From an uncultured Mucilaginibacter sp. (GTDB lineage Bacteria; Bacteroidota; Bacteroidia; Sphingobacteriales; Sphingobacteriaceae), in contig CAISPD010000151.1 of the NCBI GenBank assembly GCA_903887275.1, forward strand, positions 1 through 63,616: a DNA stretch of 63,616 nucleotides, written 5' to 3'. Both the position numbers and the translations under genes were made by a program. Of the stretch, positions 55,224-63,335 are shown one piece after another (within the stretch, counting starts at the first letter, position 1; each line of letters begins with the position of its first letter). Under the pieces are notes generated by a model. That model was not told the origin of the DNA, ran no database searches, and saw nothing but the letters and a program-made list of their open reading frames with translations.

Positions 55224-55829
55224 ATGAAAAGATACTTTACCCTAACGGCCCTGTTGTTTTTTTGCGCTTTTACAGCGGCAACAGCCCGTGGGCATAAGGG
55301 CAGGCATATCCATAAGGCTAAACAAAAAGTTTCGATTGCGCCTGTTTTTCATTTTGATAGCAATACAGATACCATATCGCCTTACAATCTTCTTTTTTTC
55401 GCTCAATCATTGATCGGAAGTCCATACCGGGCCTCGTCATCCGACCCGGAGAGTGGCTTTGATTGTTCGGGCTTTGTGAGTTATGTATTCAAAAACTTCA
55501 ATGCTAAAGTTCCCCGTTCATCTTCTGAATATGCAGATATCGGACGTGCGATCAATATTGAAGATGCCCGCCCCGGCGATATCATTCTTTTTAAGGGAAC
55601 CAAAACACATCATCCGCATTCTATTGGGCATGTAGCTATTGTTTACAGTAATGACGACAATCAACTACAGTTCATTCACTCTACTTCGGGCAAAGAACAC
55701 GGCGTTACTATTAGCTCATTTGATAATACCTACAAACGCCGTTTTGTGAAGATAGTACGTTTGCTGAATCAAAATGAAATTTTTGAGGCCCAACTCAATC
55801 CACTGCCTTCCAAAAAATCAAATATTTAA
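55224..55829 (+). CDS. NlpC/P60 peptidoglycan endopeptidase
   Basis: A 201-residue C40-family cysteine peptidase cutting D-Glu-meso-diaminopimelate bonds in wall peptides. A signal peptide (about 1-21, ending ATA) follows the ATG at 55224; an earlier TTG adds four residues. Catalytic Cys81 in FDCSGF, His136 in SIGHVAIV and a third polar residue further on are present. It probably works in cell-wall remodelling. It ends 18 bp before the promoter box of the TPP riboswitch. Confidence 0.93.
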   Translation: MKRYFTLTALLFFCAFTAATARGHKGRHIHKAKQKVSIAPVFHFDSNTDTISPYNLLFFAQSLIGSPYRASSSDPESGFDCSGFVSYVFKNFNAKVPRSSSEYADIGRAINIEDARPGDIILFKGTKTHHPHSIGHVAIVYSNDDNQLQFIHSTSGKEHGVTISSFDNTYKRRFVKIVRLLNQNEIFEAQLNPLPSKKSNI

Positions 55830-55846
55830 TTTCTGCTTCTAAATCC

Positions 55847-55854
55847 TATATTTG
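55847..55854 (+). promoter_or_regulatory. -7 promoter box of the riboswitch/thiamin operon
   Basis: TATATTTG matches TAnnTTTG exactly. The expected start of transcription (about 55861) lies a few bases before the aptamer P1 strand, a consistent geometry. Confidence 0.55.
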
Positions 55855-55862
55855 CCTTATAA

Positions 55863-56058
55863 TTCTCAAGGGGTGCCTTGCTTTGAGCAATCAAACTGAA
55901 AGACAGGCTGAGATCAAACCCATTGTTTTGAGTTTTGCATAGTTAAAGTCGGACTGGCGGTCAAAAATTCAGAAATGAACCAATGACCAATGCCTGATAA
56001 CCGATGCCCGCCAACTCAAAACATACACCTGATCCGGGTAATGCCGGCGTAGGGAGAG
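55863..56058 (+). ncRNA. TPP riboswitch (THI element) with extended P3 arm
   Basis: The conserved THI-box blocks occur in order: AGGGGTGCC (from 55869), GGCTGAGA (55906-55913), ACCTGATCCGGGTAATGCC (from about 56027) and GGCGTAGGGA. P1 can form from TCTC and GAGA at the ends. P3 can form from TGTTTTGAG and CTCAAAACA. The P3 arm carries an insertion of about 80 nt, including CCAATGACCAATGCCTGATAA-like words similar to the dispersed arrays. It precedes a TonB receptor gene, and ThiE and TPK-like genes follow, so it should lower expression when thiamin pyrophosphate is plentiful. Confidence 0.92.
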
Positions 56059-56061
56059 GTA

Positions 56062-56112
56062 AAAGTTAAGTGTACTTCGTGCTGTCCCTTGGCACCAAGA
56101 TGGTTTAACTCA
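56062..56112 (+). promoter_or_regulatory. possible riboswitch expression platform
   Basis: AGTTAA (about 56064) can pair with TTAACT (about 56105), enclosing a smaller CTTGG-CA-CCAAG hairpin, close to the TTG start at 56129. There is no T-run, so control may act at translation initiation or the platform may use other pairings. Prediction by eye only. Confidence 0.35.
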
Positions 56113-56128
56113 TTTATTAATTCACATT

Positions 56129-58552
56129 TTGAAAAATTTATTTTCGGCGTTCATCGCCCTGTTGCTGCCATTCCTGGCAGCGGCCCAGATCTCCGTTTCG
56201 GGGAAAGTAACAGATTATGACTCGGGCATTGCACTGCCCGGCGCTACGGTAAGTATCGACCAGCTAAACAGTACATCATCAGATGGCTATGGAAACTATC
56301 AAATCAGGCTAGCTGCGGCTAAACAGTATCGAATTCATGTTAGCTATGTTGGCTATTCGGCAGCGACCGTAATTTTGTACCTGAAGACAGATACGGTCAT
56401 CAATTTTAAATTGCAAGTCGGCAGTATCATTAACGAAGAAGTGACTGTAAGTGGCACCCGCGCTTCTGCAAACTCGCCGATAGCATTTACCAACCTTAGT
56501 AAAAAAGACATCGGGAAGAATAATCTTGGGCAAGACCTCCCTTACCTGCTTGATCAAACGCCATCCGTAGTCACCACCTCGGATGCCGGTACCGGAATAG
56601 GATATAGTTATATCCATATCCGCGGCTCGGACGCTACGCGGATAAATGTTACTATTAACGGTATTCCTTATAATGACTCGGAGGAACAGGGTGTTTACTT
56701 TGTGGATATTCCCGATTTCGGCTCCTCGGTTGATAATATACAGGTACAGCGCGGCGTAGGAACTTCTACTAACGGTGCCGGCGCATTTGGTGCCAGTATC
56801 AATATTCAAACCACGAAACGAATTGATACAGGATACCTCGAATCAGCCAATACAATTGGCTCTTTTGGTACAATCAAGAATTCCATTAACCTGGGTACCG
56901 GTCTTATTGACGGAAAATTCACTTTTGATGGCCGATTATCCCGTATCCATTCCGATGGATATATTGATCGTGCTTTTGCCGACCTGAAATCGTATTTCCT
57001 GACCGGGGCCTATTATGGCCGTTCAACTATCCTGCGTTTTATTACTTTTTCTGGAGTTGAACATACCTACCAGGCCTGGAATGGTATCCCTGAAGATACG
57101 CTGCGAGCCGGAAACCGCACTTACAATGGCTTAGGGCTGGAGCCCAATGGCAGCTATTATAAGAACCAAACCGACAATTATACCCAGGATCATTACCAGT
57201 TGCTGATAGATCAGCAAATAAGTGATAAACTTTCATTCAACGGCGCCTTGCATTATACCCACGGTTATGGTTATTACGAGGAATATCAGCCCGGACAAAG
57301 TCTGGCAGCTTATGGCATCACGCCCGTTGTTTTGCGAAGCGATACTATATCCACTACTGACCTTACCCGCCGCCTCTGGCTGAACAATAAATTTTACGGC
57401 CTTACTTATAACTTTAAATACCAGCCTCAAAAAGACCTTGGTATCATTCTGGGGGGCGCGGTTAACGAATATCAGGGCGTTCATTATAATAATATTGAAT
57501 GGACGCAGCAAAGCACTAATATACCGCCCGATTATCAATACGTAAGGAGCACAGCCGATAAAAAGGAATTTAACATTTTTGCCCGCGCCGATTATAAGAT
57601 CGGGAAATTTAATCTTTATGCCGATCTGCAATACCGCCATATTTCCTATTCAATTATAGGAAGAGACAACGATCTCATCGACGTATCCCAACAACATTTA
57701 CTTGACTTTTTTAATCCTAAGGCGGGTGTTGCTTATAATATCGACCCTAAAAGCAAGCTTTACGCTTCCTTCAGCGTTGGCAACCACGAACCCGATCGGG
57801 ATGATTATGTTCAGTCGGGTACAGCCAGCAGGCCACGGCCCGAAAATTTAAAGGACTTTGAATTAGGCTACCGTACAAACCAGGGTATATTCAGCGGCGG
57901 AGTTAATGCCTATTATATGCTTTACCATAATCAATTAGTGCTTACAGGCGCATTGAATGATGTGGGCAATCAAATTCGAAGCAACGTGCCTGATAGCTAC
58001 CGTGAGGGCCTGGAATTTGATGGCAGGCTTAAATTCAATGAGCAGCTGGCCTGGACATTTTCGGCAACCTGGAGCAGTAATAAAGTGAGAAATTTTCAGG
58101 CCAGCTTTATCAATTATGATGATAATACTGTTGTAACAAATGCAACAGGAACCACTGATATATCTTTTTCGCCAAGTCTTATCGGTGCCAGTGAACTCAG
58201 CTTCAGGCCGTTTAAAAATAGCGAGGTCGCTTTCATCAGCAAATATGTAAGCCGGCAATATCTTGATAATACTTCGAATATTGATCCTGCTGGTTTTGGA
58301 CCAGCTGATGCAGCATCTAACCGCTACCTCAATAGCTATTTTGTGAATGCTTTGCGGCTCAACTATAATTTCAGGTTTAAAGCCGTAAAAAATGTAGGCA
58401 TTACGCTGTTGGTCAACAATATATTTGGTGCTAAATACGAATCAAATGGCGCCACGTATCCTGATATTGAGAACGGAAAAGTAGTAAATTATAATTACTA
58501 TTTCCCGCAGGCACCGGCTAATTTCCTGCTATCACTTAACCTTAAATTTTAA
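56129..58552 (+). CDS. TonB-dependent outer-membrane receptor, probable thiamin transporter
   Basis: An 807-residue receptor. A signal peptide (about 1-20, ending AAAQ) is followed by a carboxypeptidase-regulatory-like domain (about 21-100), a plug domain (about 105-230, with YSYIHIRGSDATRINVTINGIP-type residues) and a 22-strand barrel ending in an aromatic/hydrophobic C-terminus (FLLSLNLKF). The start is TTG at 56129; no ATG gives a signal peptide. Control by the upstream TPP riboswitch makes a thiamin or thiamin-phosphate substrate likely, as with the TPP-regulated omr1 receptors described in Bacteroidota. No inner-membrane PnuT is present in the window. Confidence 0.9.
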   Translation: MKNLFSAFIALLLPFLAAAQISVSGKVTDYDSGIALPGATVSIDQLNSTSSDGYGNYQIRLAAAKQYRIHVSYVGYSAATVILYLKTDTVINFKLQVGSIINEEVTVSGTRASANSPIAFTNLSKKDIGKNNLGQDLPYLLDQTPSVVTTSDAGTGIGYSYIHIRGSDATRINVTINGIPYNDSEEQGVYFVDIPDFGSSVDNIQVQRGVGTSTNGAGAFGASINIQTTKRIDTGYLESANTIGSFGTIKNSINLGTGLIDGKFTFDGRLSRIHSDGYIDRAFADLKSYFLTGAYYGRSTILRFITFSGVEHTYQAWNGIPEDTLRAGNRTYNGLGLEPNGSYYKNQTDNYTQDHYQLLIDQQISDKLSFNGALHYTHGYGYYEEYQPGQSLAAYGITPVVLRSDTISTTDLTRRLWLNNKFYGLTYNFKYQPQKDLGIILGGAVNEYQGVHYNNIEWTQQSTNIPPDYQYVRSTADKKEFNIFARADYKIGKFNLYADLQYRHISYSIIGRDNDLIDVSQQHLLDFFNPKAGVAYNIDPKSKLYASFSVGNHEPDRDDYVQSGTASRPRPENLKDFELGYRTNQGIFSGGVNAYYMLYHNQLVLTGALNDVGNQIRSNVPDSYREGLEFDGRLKFNEQLAWTFSATWSSNKVRNFQASFINYDDNTVVTNATGTTDISFSPSLIGASELSFRPFKNSEVAFISKYVSRQYLDNTSNIDPAGFGPADAASNRYLNSYFVNALRLNYNFRFKAVKNVGITLLVNNIFGAKYESNGATYPDIENGKVVNYNYYFPQAPANFLLSLNLKF

Positions 58553-58625
58553 ATTGGCGTAACTTAAATATCACATAGATATTCGGTGGTATTGTGGATA
58601 TTTGCGTACTTAAAACCAATTTTGA

Positions 58626-60338
58626 ATGAAGAATAAGTATCTGTTTCTGTTATTGTTCGCAATGGGTGCATTGGGCGTTTCCGGTCAAACCAGAAAAAAA
58701 AGAACTGCTGAAAAAACAATTACTATTGTAAGCCCGGCACCCGTACTCATCGCCGAGCCTGCCTTGCAACATCCAAAACTGGTGGTGGGTATTGTTGTAG
58801 ATCAAATGCGCTGGGACTATCTGTATCGCTTTTACGATCGTTACCAGGCAAACGGCTTTAAACGACTATTGAACGATGGATTTAGCTGTGAAAACACCCT
58901 GATCGATTATATCCCAACTTTTACTGCTCCTGGACATTCCAGCGTTTACACCGGTTCTGTTCCTGCGTTGACCGGCATTGCCGGTAATGATTTTATTATA
59001 CAGGCTACCGGTAAATCGCTTTATTGTACCGAAGATACCTCAGTAAGATCGGTTGGTGCTGATAGCAAGGCCGGCCAGATGTCGCCCCGTAACCTGTTGA
59101 CCACAACGGTTACCGATGAATTAAAACTGGCTACTAATTTTCGTTCGAAAGTGATAGGTATTGCATTGAAAGATCGTGGGGGAATTTTACCTGCCGGACA
59201 TACTGCCAATGCTGCTTATTGGTTTGATGATAAAAGTGGAAACTGGATCAGTAGTACCTATTATATGAGCGATCTGCCGCAGTGGGCAAAAGATTTTAAT
59301 GCCCAGAAGCTTGCAGAAACCTATTTAAAATTAGATTGGAACCCACTGTTTCCTATAGATACATATGTGCAAACTTTGCCTGATGATAGTAAATACGAAG
59401 GTAAATTTTCGGGTACTGCTGCACCGACATTGCCCGTAAAAACCTCGGCATTGTATAAAGGAAACCTGGGGATGATCCGTTCTACGCCCTATGGCAATAC
59501 CATTACACTGGATATGGCTGTAGCTGCTATCAATGGTGAACAGTTGGGCCAACATGATGTTACCGACTTCCTCGCGCTTAGTTTTTCATCAACCGATTAT
59601 GTGGGGCACCAGTTTGGGCCAAACTCGGTTGAAGTTGAAGATACTTATTTGAAACTTGATCAAAATTTTGCGTCCTTATTTACATTCCTCGACGCCAAAC
59701 TGGGTAAAGGCAACTACACTGTTTTTTTAACGGCCGACCATGGCGCAGCGCATAACACGGCATTTTTAAAAGATCACGGAATACCGGCCGGTACCTGGGA
59801 CGATGGTGCAGTAAGAGACAGCCTGAACAAAGTTTTATTGCAGAAATATCATGTTGAAAAATTAGTATTGAGCATGGCTAACTATCAGGTAAACTTTAAT
59901 TACAAAGACCTTCAGTATGCCAAATTAGATATAGATGCTGTAAAAAAAGACTGTATTGATTACCTGGAAAAATCACCTGGGGTAGCTTATGCCGTTGATT
60001 TGAAAAAGGCGCAGTCTGCAAATATTCCAGAAGAACTTCGTCTACGTATCATCAATGGGTATAATACCGCAAGAAGCGGTGAGATACAGGTTATCCTATT
60101 TCCGGGATGGTTTACCGGACATGGCTCTGGCGATAGCGGACCAACTGGTACCACCCACGGCACCTGGAACCCTTATGATACGCATATACCATTGGTTTTT
60201 ATGGGCTGGGGCATCCCGCACGGTCATTTGAACCGCGAAACGCATATGACCGACATTGCACCAACCGTTGCTGCACTGCTGCATATCCAGGCACCTAATG
60301 GTAATATCGGTAAGGTTATTCCGGAGGCTTTGAAATGA
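58626..60338 (+). CDS. PafA-type alkaline phosphatase
   Basis: A 570-residue periplasmic phosphomonoesterase of the alkaline-phosphatase superfamily, with a signal peptide (about 1-20, ending SGQ). The nucleophile is Thr100 in PTFTAPGH; Asn121 (GNDF), Lys182 and Arg184 (LKDRG) match the positions of the PafA active-site N/K/R set; metal ligands are visible at Asp59 (VVDQMRWD) and in TADHGAAH. It lies 73 bp after the riboswitch-controlled receptor and before thiE, which suggests that it may dephosphorylate thiamin phosphates for uptake (inference); general phosphate scavenging is the alternative. Confidence 0.9.
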   Translation: MKNKYLFLLLFAMGALGVSGQTRKKRTAEKTITIVSPAPVLIAEPALQHPKLVVGIVVDQMRWDYLYRFYDRYQANGFKRLLNDGFSCENTLIDYIPTFTAPGHSSVYTGSVPALTGIAGNDFIIQATGKSLYCTEDTSVRSVGADSKAGQMSPRNLLTTTVTDELKLATNFRSKVIGIALKDRGGILPAGHTANAAYWFDDKSGNWISSTYYMSDLPQWAKDFNAQKLAETYLKLDWNPLFPIDTYVQTLPDDSKYEGKFSGTAAPTLPVKTSALYKGNLGMIRSTPYGNTITLDMAVAAINGEQLGQHDVTDFLALSFSSTDYVGHQFGPNSVEVEDTYLKLDQNFASLFTFLDAKLGKGNYTVFLTADHGAAHNTAFLKDHGIPAGTWDDGAVRDSLNKVLLQKYHVEKLVLSMANYQVNFNYKDLQYAKLDIDAVKKDCIDYLEKSPGVAYAVDLKKAQSANIPEELRLRIINGYNTARSGEIQVILFPGWFTGHGSGDSGPTGTTHGTWNPYDTHIPLVFMGWGIPHGHLNRETHMTDIAPTVAALLHIQAPNGNIGKVIPEALK

Positions 60339-60349
60339 TGATGGTGGGG

Positions 60350-60441
60350 GAGTCGGAAAGTCCGGAAGAATGAATTTAGGATAGGACAACATCTTTTAGC
60401 AAACCCCAAAACAATCTTTCGAACTTTCCGGCTACCGAACT
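60350..60441. repeat. degenerate inverted word array (locus 8)
   Basis: The left block CGGAAAGTCCGGAAG (to 60368) and right block CTTTCGAACTTTCCGG (60417-60432 region) are mirrored across about 45 bp. The words are those of locus 7. It lies in the short spacer between the phosphatase and thiE genes, right before the thiE ATG. Confidence 0.55.
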
Positions 60442-60448
60442 AAACAAA

Positions 60449-61072
60449 ATGAAAAAATACATCGCTAAATTTCACTACCTGACCCAGGACCTGCCTAACC
60501 GCAGTCATGTTGATCAGGCACATATTGCCTGTGGCGCCGGAGCAAACTGGATACAGTATCGCTGCCTTACAAAATCAGATGAAGATTTAATTACCGAGAT
60601 CGATGAAATTGCTGCAATTTGTGACGATTGGGGCGCTACACTGATACTCACCAATCATTTTCATTTACTTCAGCGTGTGGATGCCCAGGGAGTGCATATT
60701 GAGGATTTTGATGCTGATTTTGCTGCCATACGCCGGGCTATTGGCGAGAATAAAACGCTTGGCGCCTCGGCAACTAATATTGGGGCATTATTAAGAGTAC
60801 AAGAAAGCGCAGTAGTTGATTACTGTGGCTATGGTCCTTTTGCTCATACTGATACCAAACCCAATAATAAACCACTGCTAGGCATTGAAGGATATCGTTC
60901 TTTGCATGACCAGGCTATTGACATTCCTGTTATTGCTGTCGGCGGCATTCAATTGTCTGATGTTGATACGCTATTACAAACGGGCATCCATGGTATAGCG
61001 GTTTCGGCAGCTGTCAACCTTGCGCCTAACCCTGCAACCGCTTTCCGTGCGTTTTACCGGAAGATTTATTAA
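60449..61072 (+). CDS. thiE: thiamin-phosphate synthase
   Basis: A 207-residue TIM-barrel enzyme coupling HMP pyrophosphate and thiazole phosphate to thiamin phosphate. Family landmarks are HYLTQD at the first strand, WIQYR (Gln/Arg for pyrophosphate), LILTNHFHL (about 64-72), GVHIE, the DYCGYGPFAHTDTK phosphate loop region (about 127-140) and AVGGIQLSD. Position after a TPP riboswitch locus supports ThiE rather than the non-catalytic TenI homologue. Other thi biosynthesis genes are not present in the window. Confidence 0.9.
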   Translation: MKKYIAKFHYLTQDLPNRSHVDQAHIACGAGANWIQYRCLTKSDEDLITEIDEIAAICDDWGATLILTNHFHLLQRVDAQGVHIEDFDADFAAIRRAIGENKTLGASATNIGALLRVQESAVVDYCGYGPFAHTDTKPNNKPLLGIEGYRSLHDQAIDIPVIAVGGIQLSDVDTLLQTGIHGIAVSAAVNLAPNPATAFRAFYRKIY

Positions 61073-61183
61073 GGCCGGGCGGTATTCTCCTGGTGTAAAT
61101 TTTTCGTATCGTGTCAGCATGATTTCTAATCCCAAATTATTTCCCTAAATTTCAATGTCCTAATAAAGATCATTGATCCAACC

Positions 61184-61753
61184 ATGTCCTCGCACCATAT
61201 CGTTCGCGAAAAACAAGAACCTGCATTGCTGGTACTGGGGTTAAATAAATTCCCCGGCGAGCTGTTTGGTCAATTGCTGGAATGGAGCCCAACCATAATA
61301 GCAACACCTGCCACTGCTAAGGTATTACATGATAATGGGATCAAGATCGATTGGATAATTGCCGGCAACAAGTACAAGCCACAGCAACGCGATATTAAAA
61401 TAATGGCAGCCGGCAGCGATAGTCCGGCGGAAGCTGCGCTTAAATACCTGGTTACGCACGGTTATCCGGCCGTTAACGTAGTTGTTGATGACCTTCAGTT
61501 GAAAGACTTCTTTTATTTTACTGGTAAAATCAACCTGGTGATCTATATAGGCGACCGGAAAATATATGCTGTTCGCTCAGGTTTCAGCAAATGGAAACCG
61601 GCCGGGGAAGAGATAGAAATACTGACCCATCCTCAGGTATTACAATTAGGTGGTCTTGAAGCGCTGGGTCATCACCGGTTCAGGACAATGCATGATGGTT
61701 TTTTCACACTTGAATTTGATCAGCCCTATCTGTTTATCGCTGAAAAATTGTAA
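61184..61753 (+). CDS. divergent thiamin pyrophosphokinase-like protein
   Basis: A 189-residue protein whose layout resembles thiamin pyrophosphokinase: an N-terminal nucleotide-binding half (ATPATAKVLHDNGIKIDWIIAGNKYK) and a C-terminal beta-rich half (FSKWKPAGEEIEILTHPQVLQLGGLEALGH). The canonical GDxDS metal/ATP motif after the DxII strand is missing and reads AGNKYK instead, and the later conserved GGRxDH segment is replaced by VDDLQLKD. Either a diverged kinase or a non-catalytic relative. Its place after thiE and the TPP riboswitch supports a thiamin role. Assignment is moderate. Confidence 0.6.
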   Translation: MSSHHIVREKQEPALLVLGLNKFPGELFGQLLEWSPTIIATPATAKVLHDNGIKIDWIIAGNKYKPQQRDIKIMAAGSDSPAEAALKYLVTHGYPAVNVVVDDLQLKDFFYFTGKINLVIYIGDRKIYAVRSGFSKWKPAGEEIEILTHPQVLQLGGLEALGHHRFRTMHDGFFTLEFDQPYLFIAEKL

Positions 61754-61998
61754 TAAAAGCTATAAATCATTCGTTTTCGTGTTTGTAAGTATAAAAGATG
61801 TTACCTAATCCGGCTTTGCTCTAAAACAAAAGTAATTGATTATTATATTTATCTTTACTTGGTTTTTTTCGAAAAAGGCCGTCCTGGTTAAGGTAGTCTT
61901 TGATTCATATTTATCTTGATGTTTAGTTTTAAAGGATTAAACCTTTTTTGTTTAGGTTAGTCTAATTTATTCGATATCGGCAATTTAGCCTGTTGAAA

Positions 61999-63216
61999 AT
62001 GTATACAAGTACCATGAGAAGTAGCTATAAATATTTGTCGACCATCGCTATTAATGGCATTATTATGCTGTTTTTAGCTTTGCCTGCATCAGCACAACGT
62101 CCCCCTAGTGGTGGTAGCAGCAGTGGCAGCGGCGGTGGGGGTTCTCGTCCATCCTCATCAGGCGGCGGAGGAGGAAGCAGCAGCAGCGGAGGCGGAAGTT
62201 CCTCACGTCCATCATCCAGCGGCGGCAGTAGTAGCGGAAGCAGCTACAGGCCATCTTCAGGTGGAAGCAGCAATAGTGGTAATAGCGGCAGTAGCTATAA
62301 ACCTTCTTATGGAGGCGGCAGCGGTGCCAATAGTTACAGACCGCCTGCTGGTAGCTCAAATACATACAGGCCTGCAGGTAGCAGCGCTACCTCAACGCCA
62401 AATAATGGCGGTGGATACAGGCCATCTGTTGCTAACCCGCGAATAGCAGTTGCTCCCCCACGTATCAATAGCCAGGGTATCAGGCCACCGGTTAACCGGA
62501 TCGGATTTGGTGGGGTTGCTGCAACAAGTACTACAGGTAACCGTGGCTATGTAGCACCGGGTACCGGCAATGTTGTAGGGACACGCGGATATGTAGGTCA
62601 GGGCGGCCGTGCTTCGGTAGGTGTTGGCGGACGTGGATATTATCCTTCGGGCTATTGGGGTCAGCATCATTATAACTATTACTATCATGGTTATTACAAT
62701 ACTTATTATGCACCGCGGCTTGGGTTTTCTATAGGGTACCTTCCCTATGGATATTATCCTTTTTATTGGGACGATCTGCAATTTTATTATAATGATGGTT
62801 TGTTTTATAATTATGATAACGGTCAGTATACAGTGGTTGAACCCCCTGTTGGAGCCGAAGTGGATAAATTGCCCGCTAATGCCCAATCGATCGTTATCAA
62901 CGGAAAGCAGTATTATGAGTCGAATGGCGTTTATTATGAGCCAATAACAAAAGACGATGGTAGCGTAGTGTATCAGGTTGCAGGTAAAGACGGCGAACTG
63001 AATACCAATGATCAGGGAGTTGACGAACAACAGGCACCACAGGTAGGTGACATTGTAGCTACCTTGCCGGAAGAATGCAGGAGAATAAACATCAATGGTC
63101 AGAAATTCTTTGTTTCGCCTGATGGATACTATTTTCAGGAAACCAGGGACCCGAACGGTAACAAGGTTTATAAAGTTGTAGGAACACCTGCTGACGAACC
63201 CGAGGACCAGCAGTAA
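61999..63216 (+). CDS. DUF6515 family protein with Ser/Gly-rich region
   Basis: A 405-residue secreted protein. A signal segment (about 18-33, ending PASAQ) precedes a low-complexity Ser/Gly/Pro region (about 34-150), a Gly/Tyr-rich section with many aromatic residues (about 205-275, YYYHGYYNTYYAP-type), and then two DUF6515-like repeats (LPANAQSIVINGKQYYESNGVYYEP and LPEECRRININGQKFFVSPDGYYFQ-like, partly quoted in shortened form here). A structural or surface role seems likely but is unproven. Alternative starts exist (TTG 61993, ATG 62014). Confidence 0.8.
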   Translation: MYTSTMRSSYKYLSTIAINGIIMLFLALPASAQRPPSGGSSSGSGGGGSRPSSSGGGGGSSSSGGGSSSRPSSSGGSSSGSSYRPSSGGSSNSGNSGSSYKPSYGGGSGANSYRPPAGSSNTYRPAGSSATSTPNNGGGYRPSVANPRIAVAPPRINSQGIRPPVNRIGFGGVAATSTTGNRGYVAPGTGNVVGTRGYVGQGGRASVGVGGRGYYPSGYWGQHHYNYYYHGYYNTYYAPRLGFSIGYLPYGYYPFYWDDLQFYYNDGLFYNYDNGQYTVVEPPVGAEVDKLPANAQSIVINGKQYYESNGVYYEPITKDDGSVVYQVAGKDGELNTNDQGVDEQQAPQVGDIVATLPEECRRININGQKFFVSPDGYYFQETRDPNGNKVYKVVGTPADEPEDQQ

Positions 63217-63239
63217 ACTACATAGCAATATTTTATAGG

Positions 63240-63272
63240 AAAGGGGGCTGAAGTTATTCAACCCCCTTTTTC
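63240..63272 (+). terminator. terminator of the DUF6515 gene
   Basis: AAGGGGGCTGAA (63241-63252) and TTCAACCCCCTT (63257-63268) form a stem with one mismatch and a 4-nt loop, followed by T-rich sequence. Confidence 0.85.
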
Positions 63273-63335
63273 ATTTGACCAAAAGCCGATGTTTTTGTTA
63301 GAATAAGTAGGATTTAGTTCGAGCAATGGTGCTTT

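Noticed and set aside
62105-63261. Long frames antisense or out of frame to the DUF6515 gene
   Set aside because: They follow from the Ser/Gly-codon bias of the real gene and have His/Cys/Ile-rich unnatural composition.
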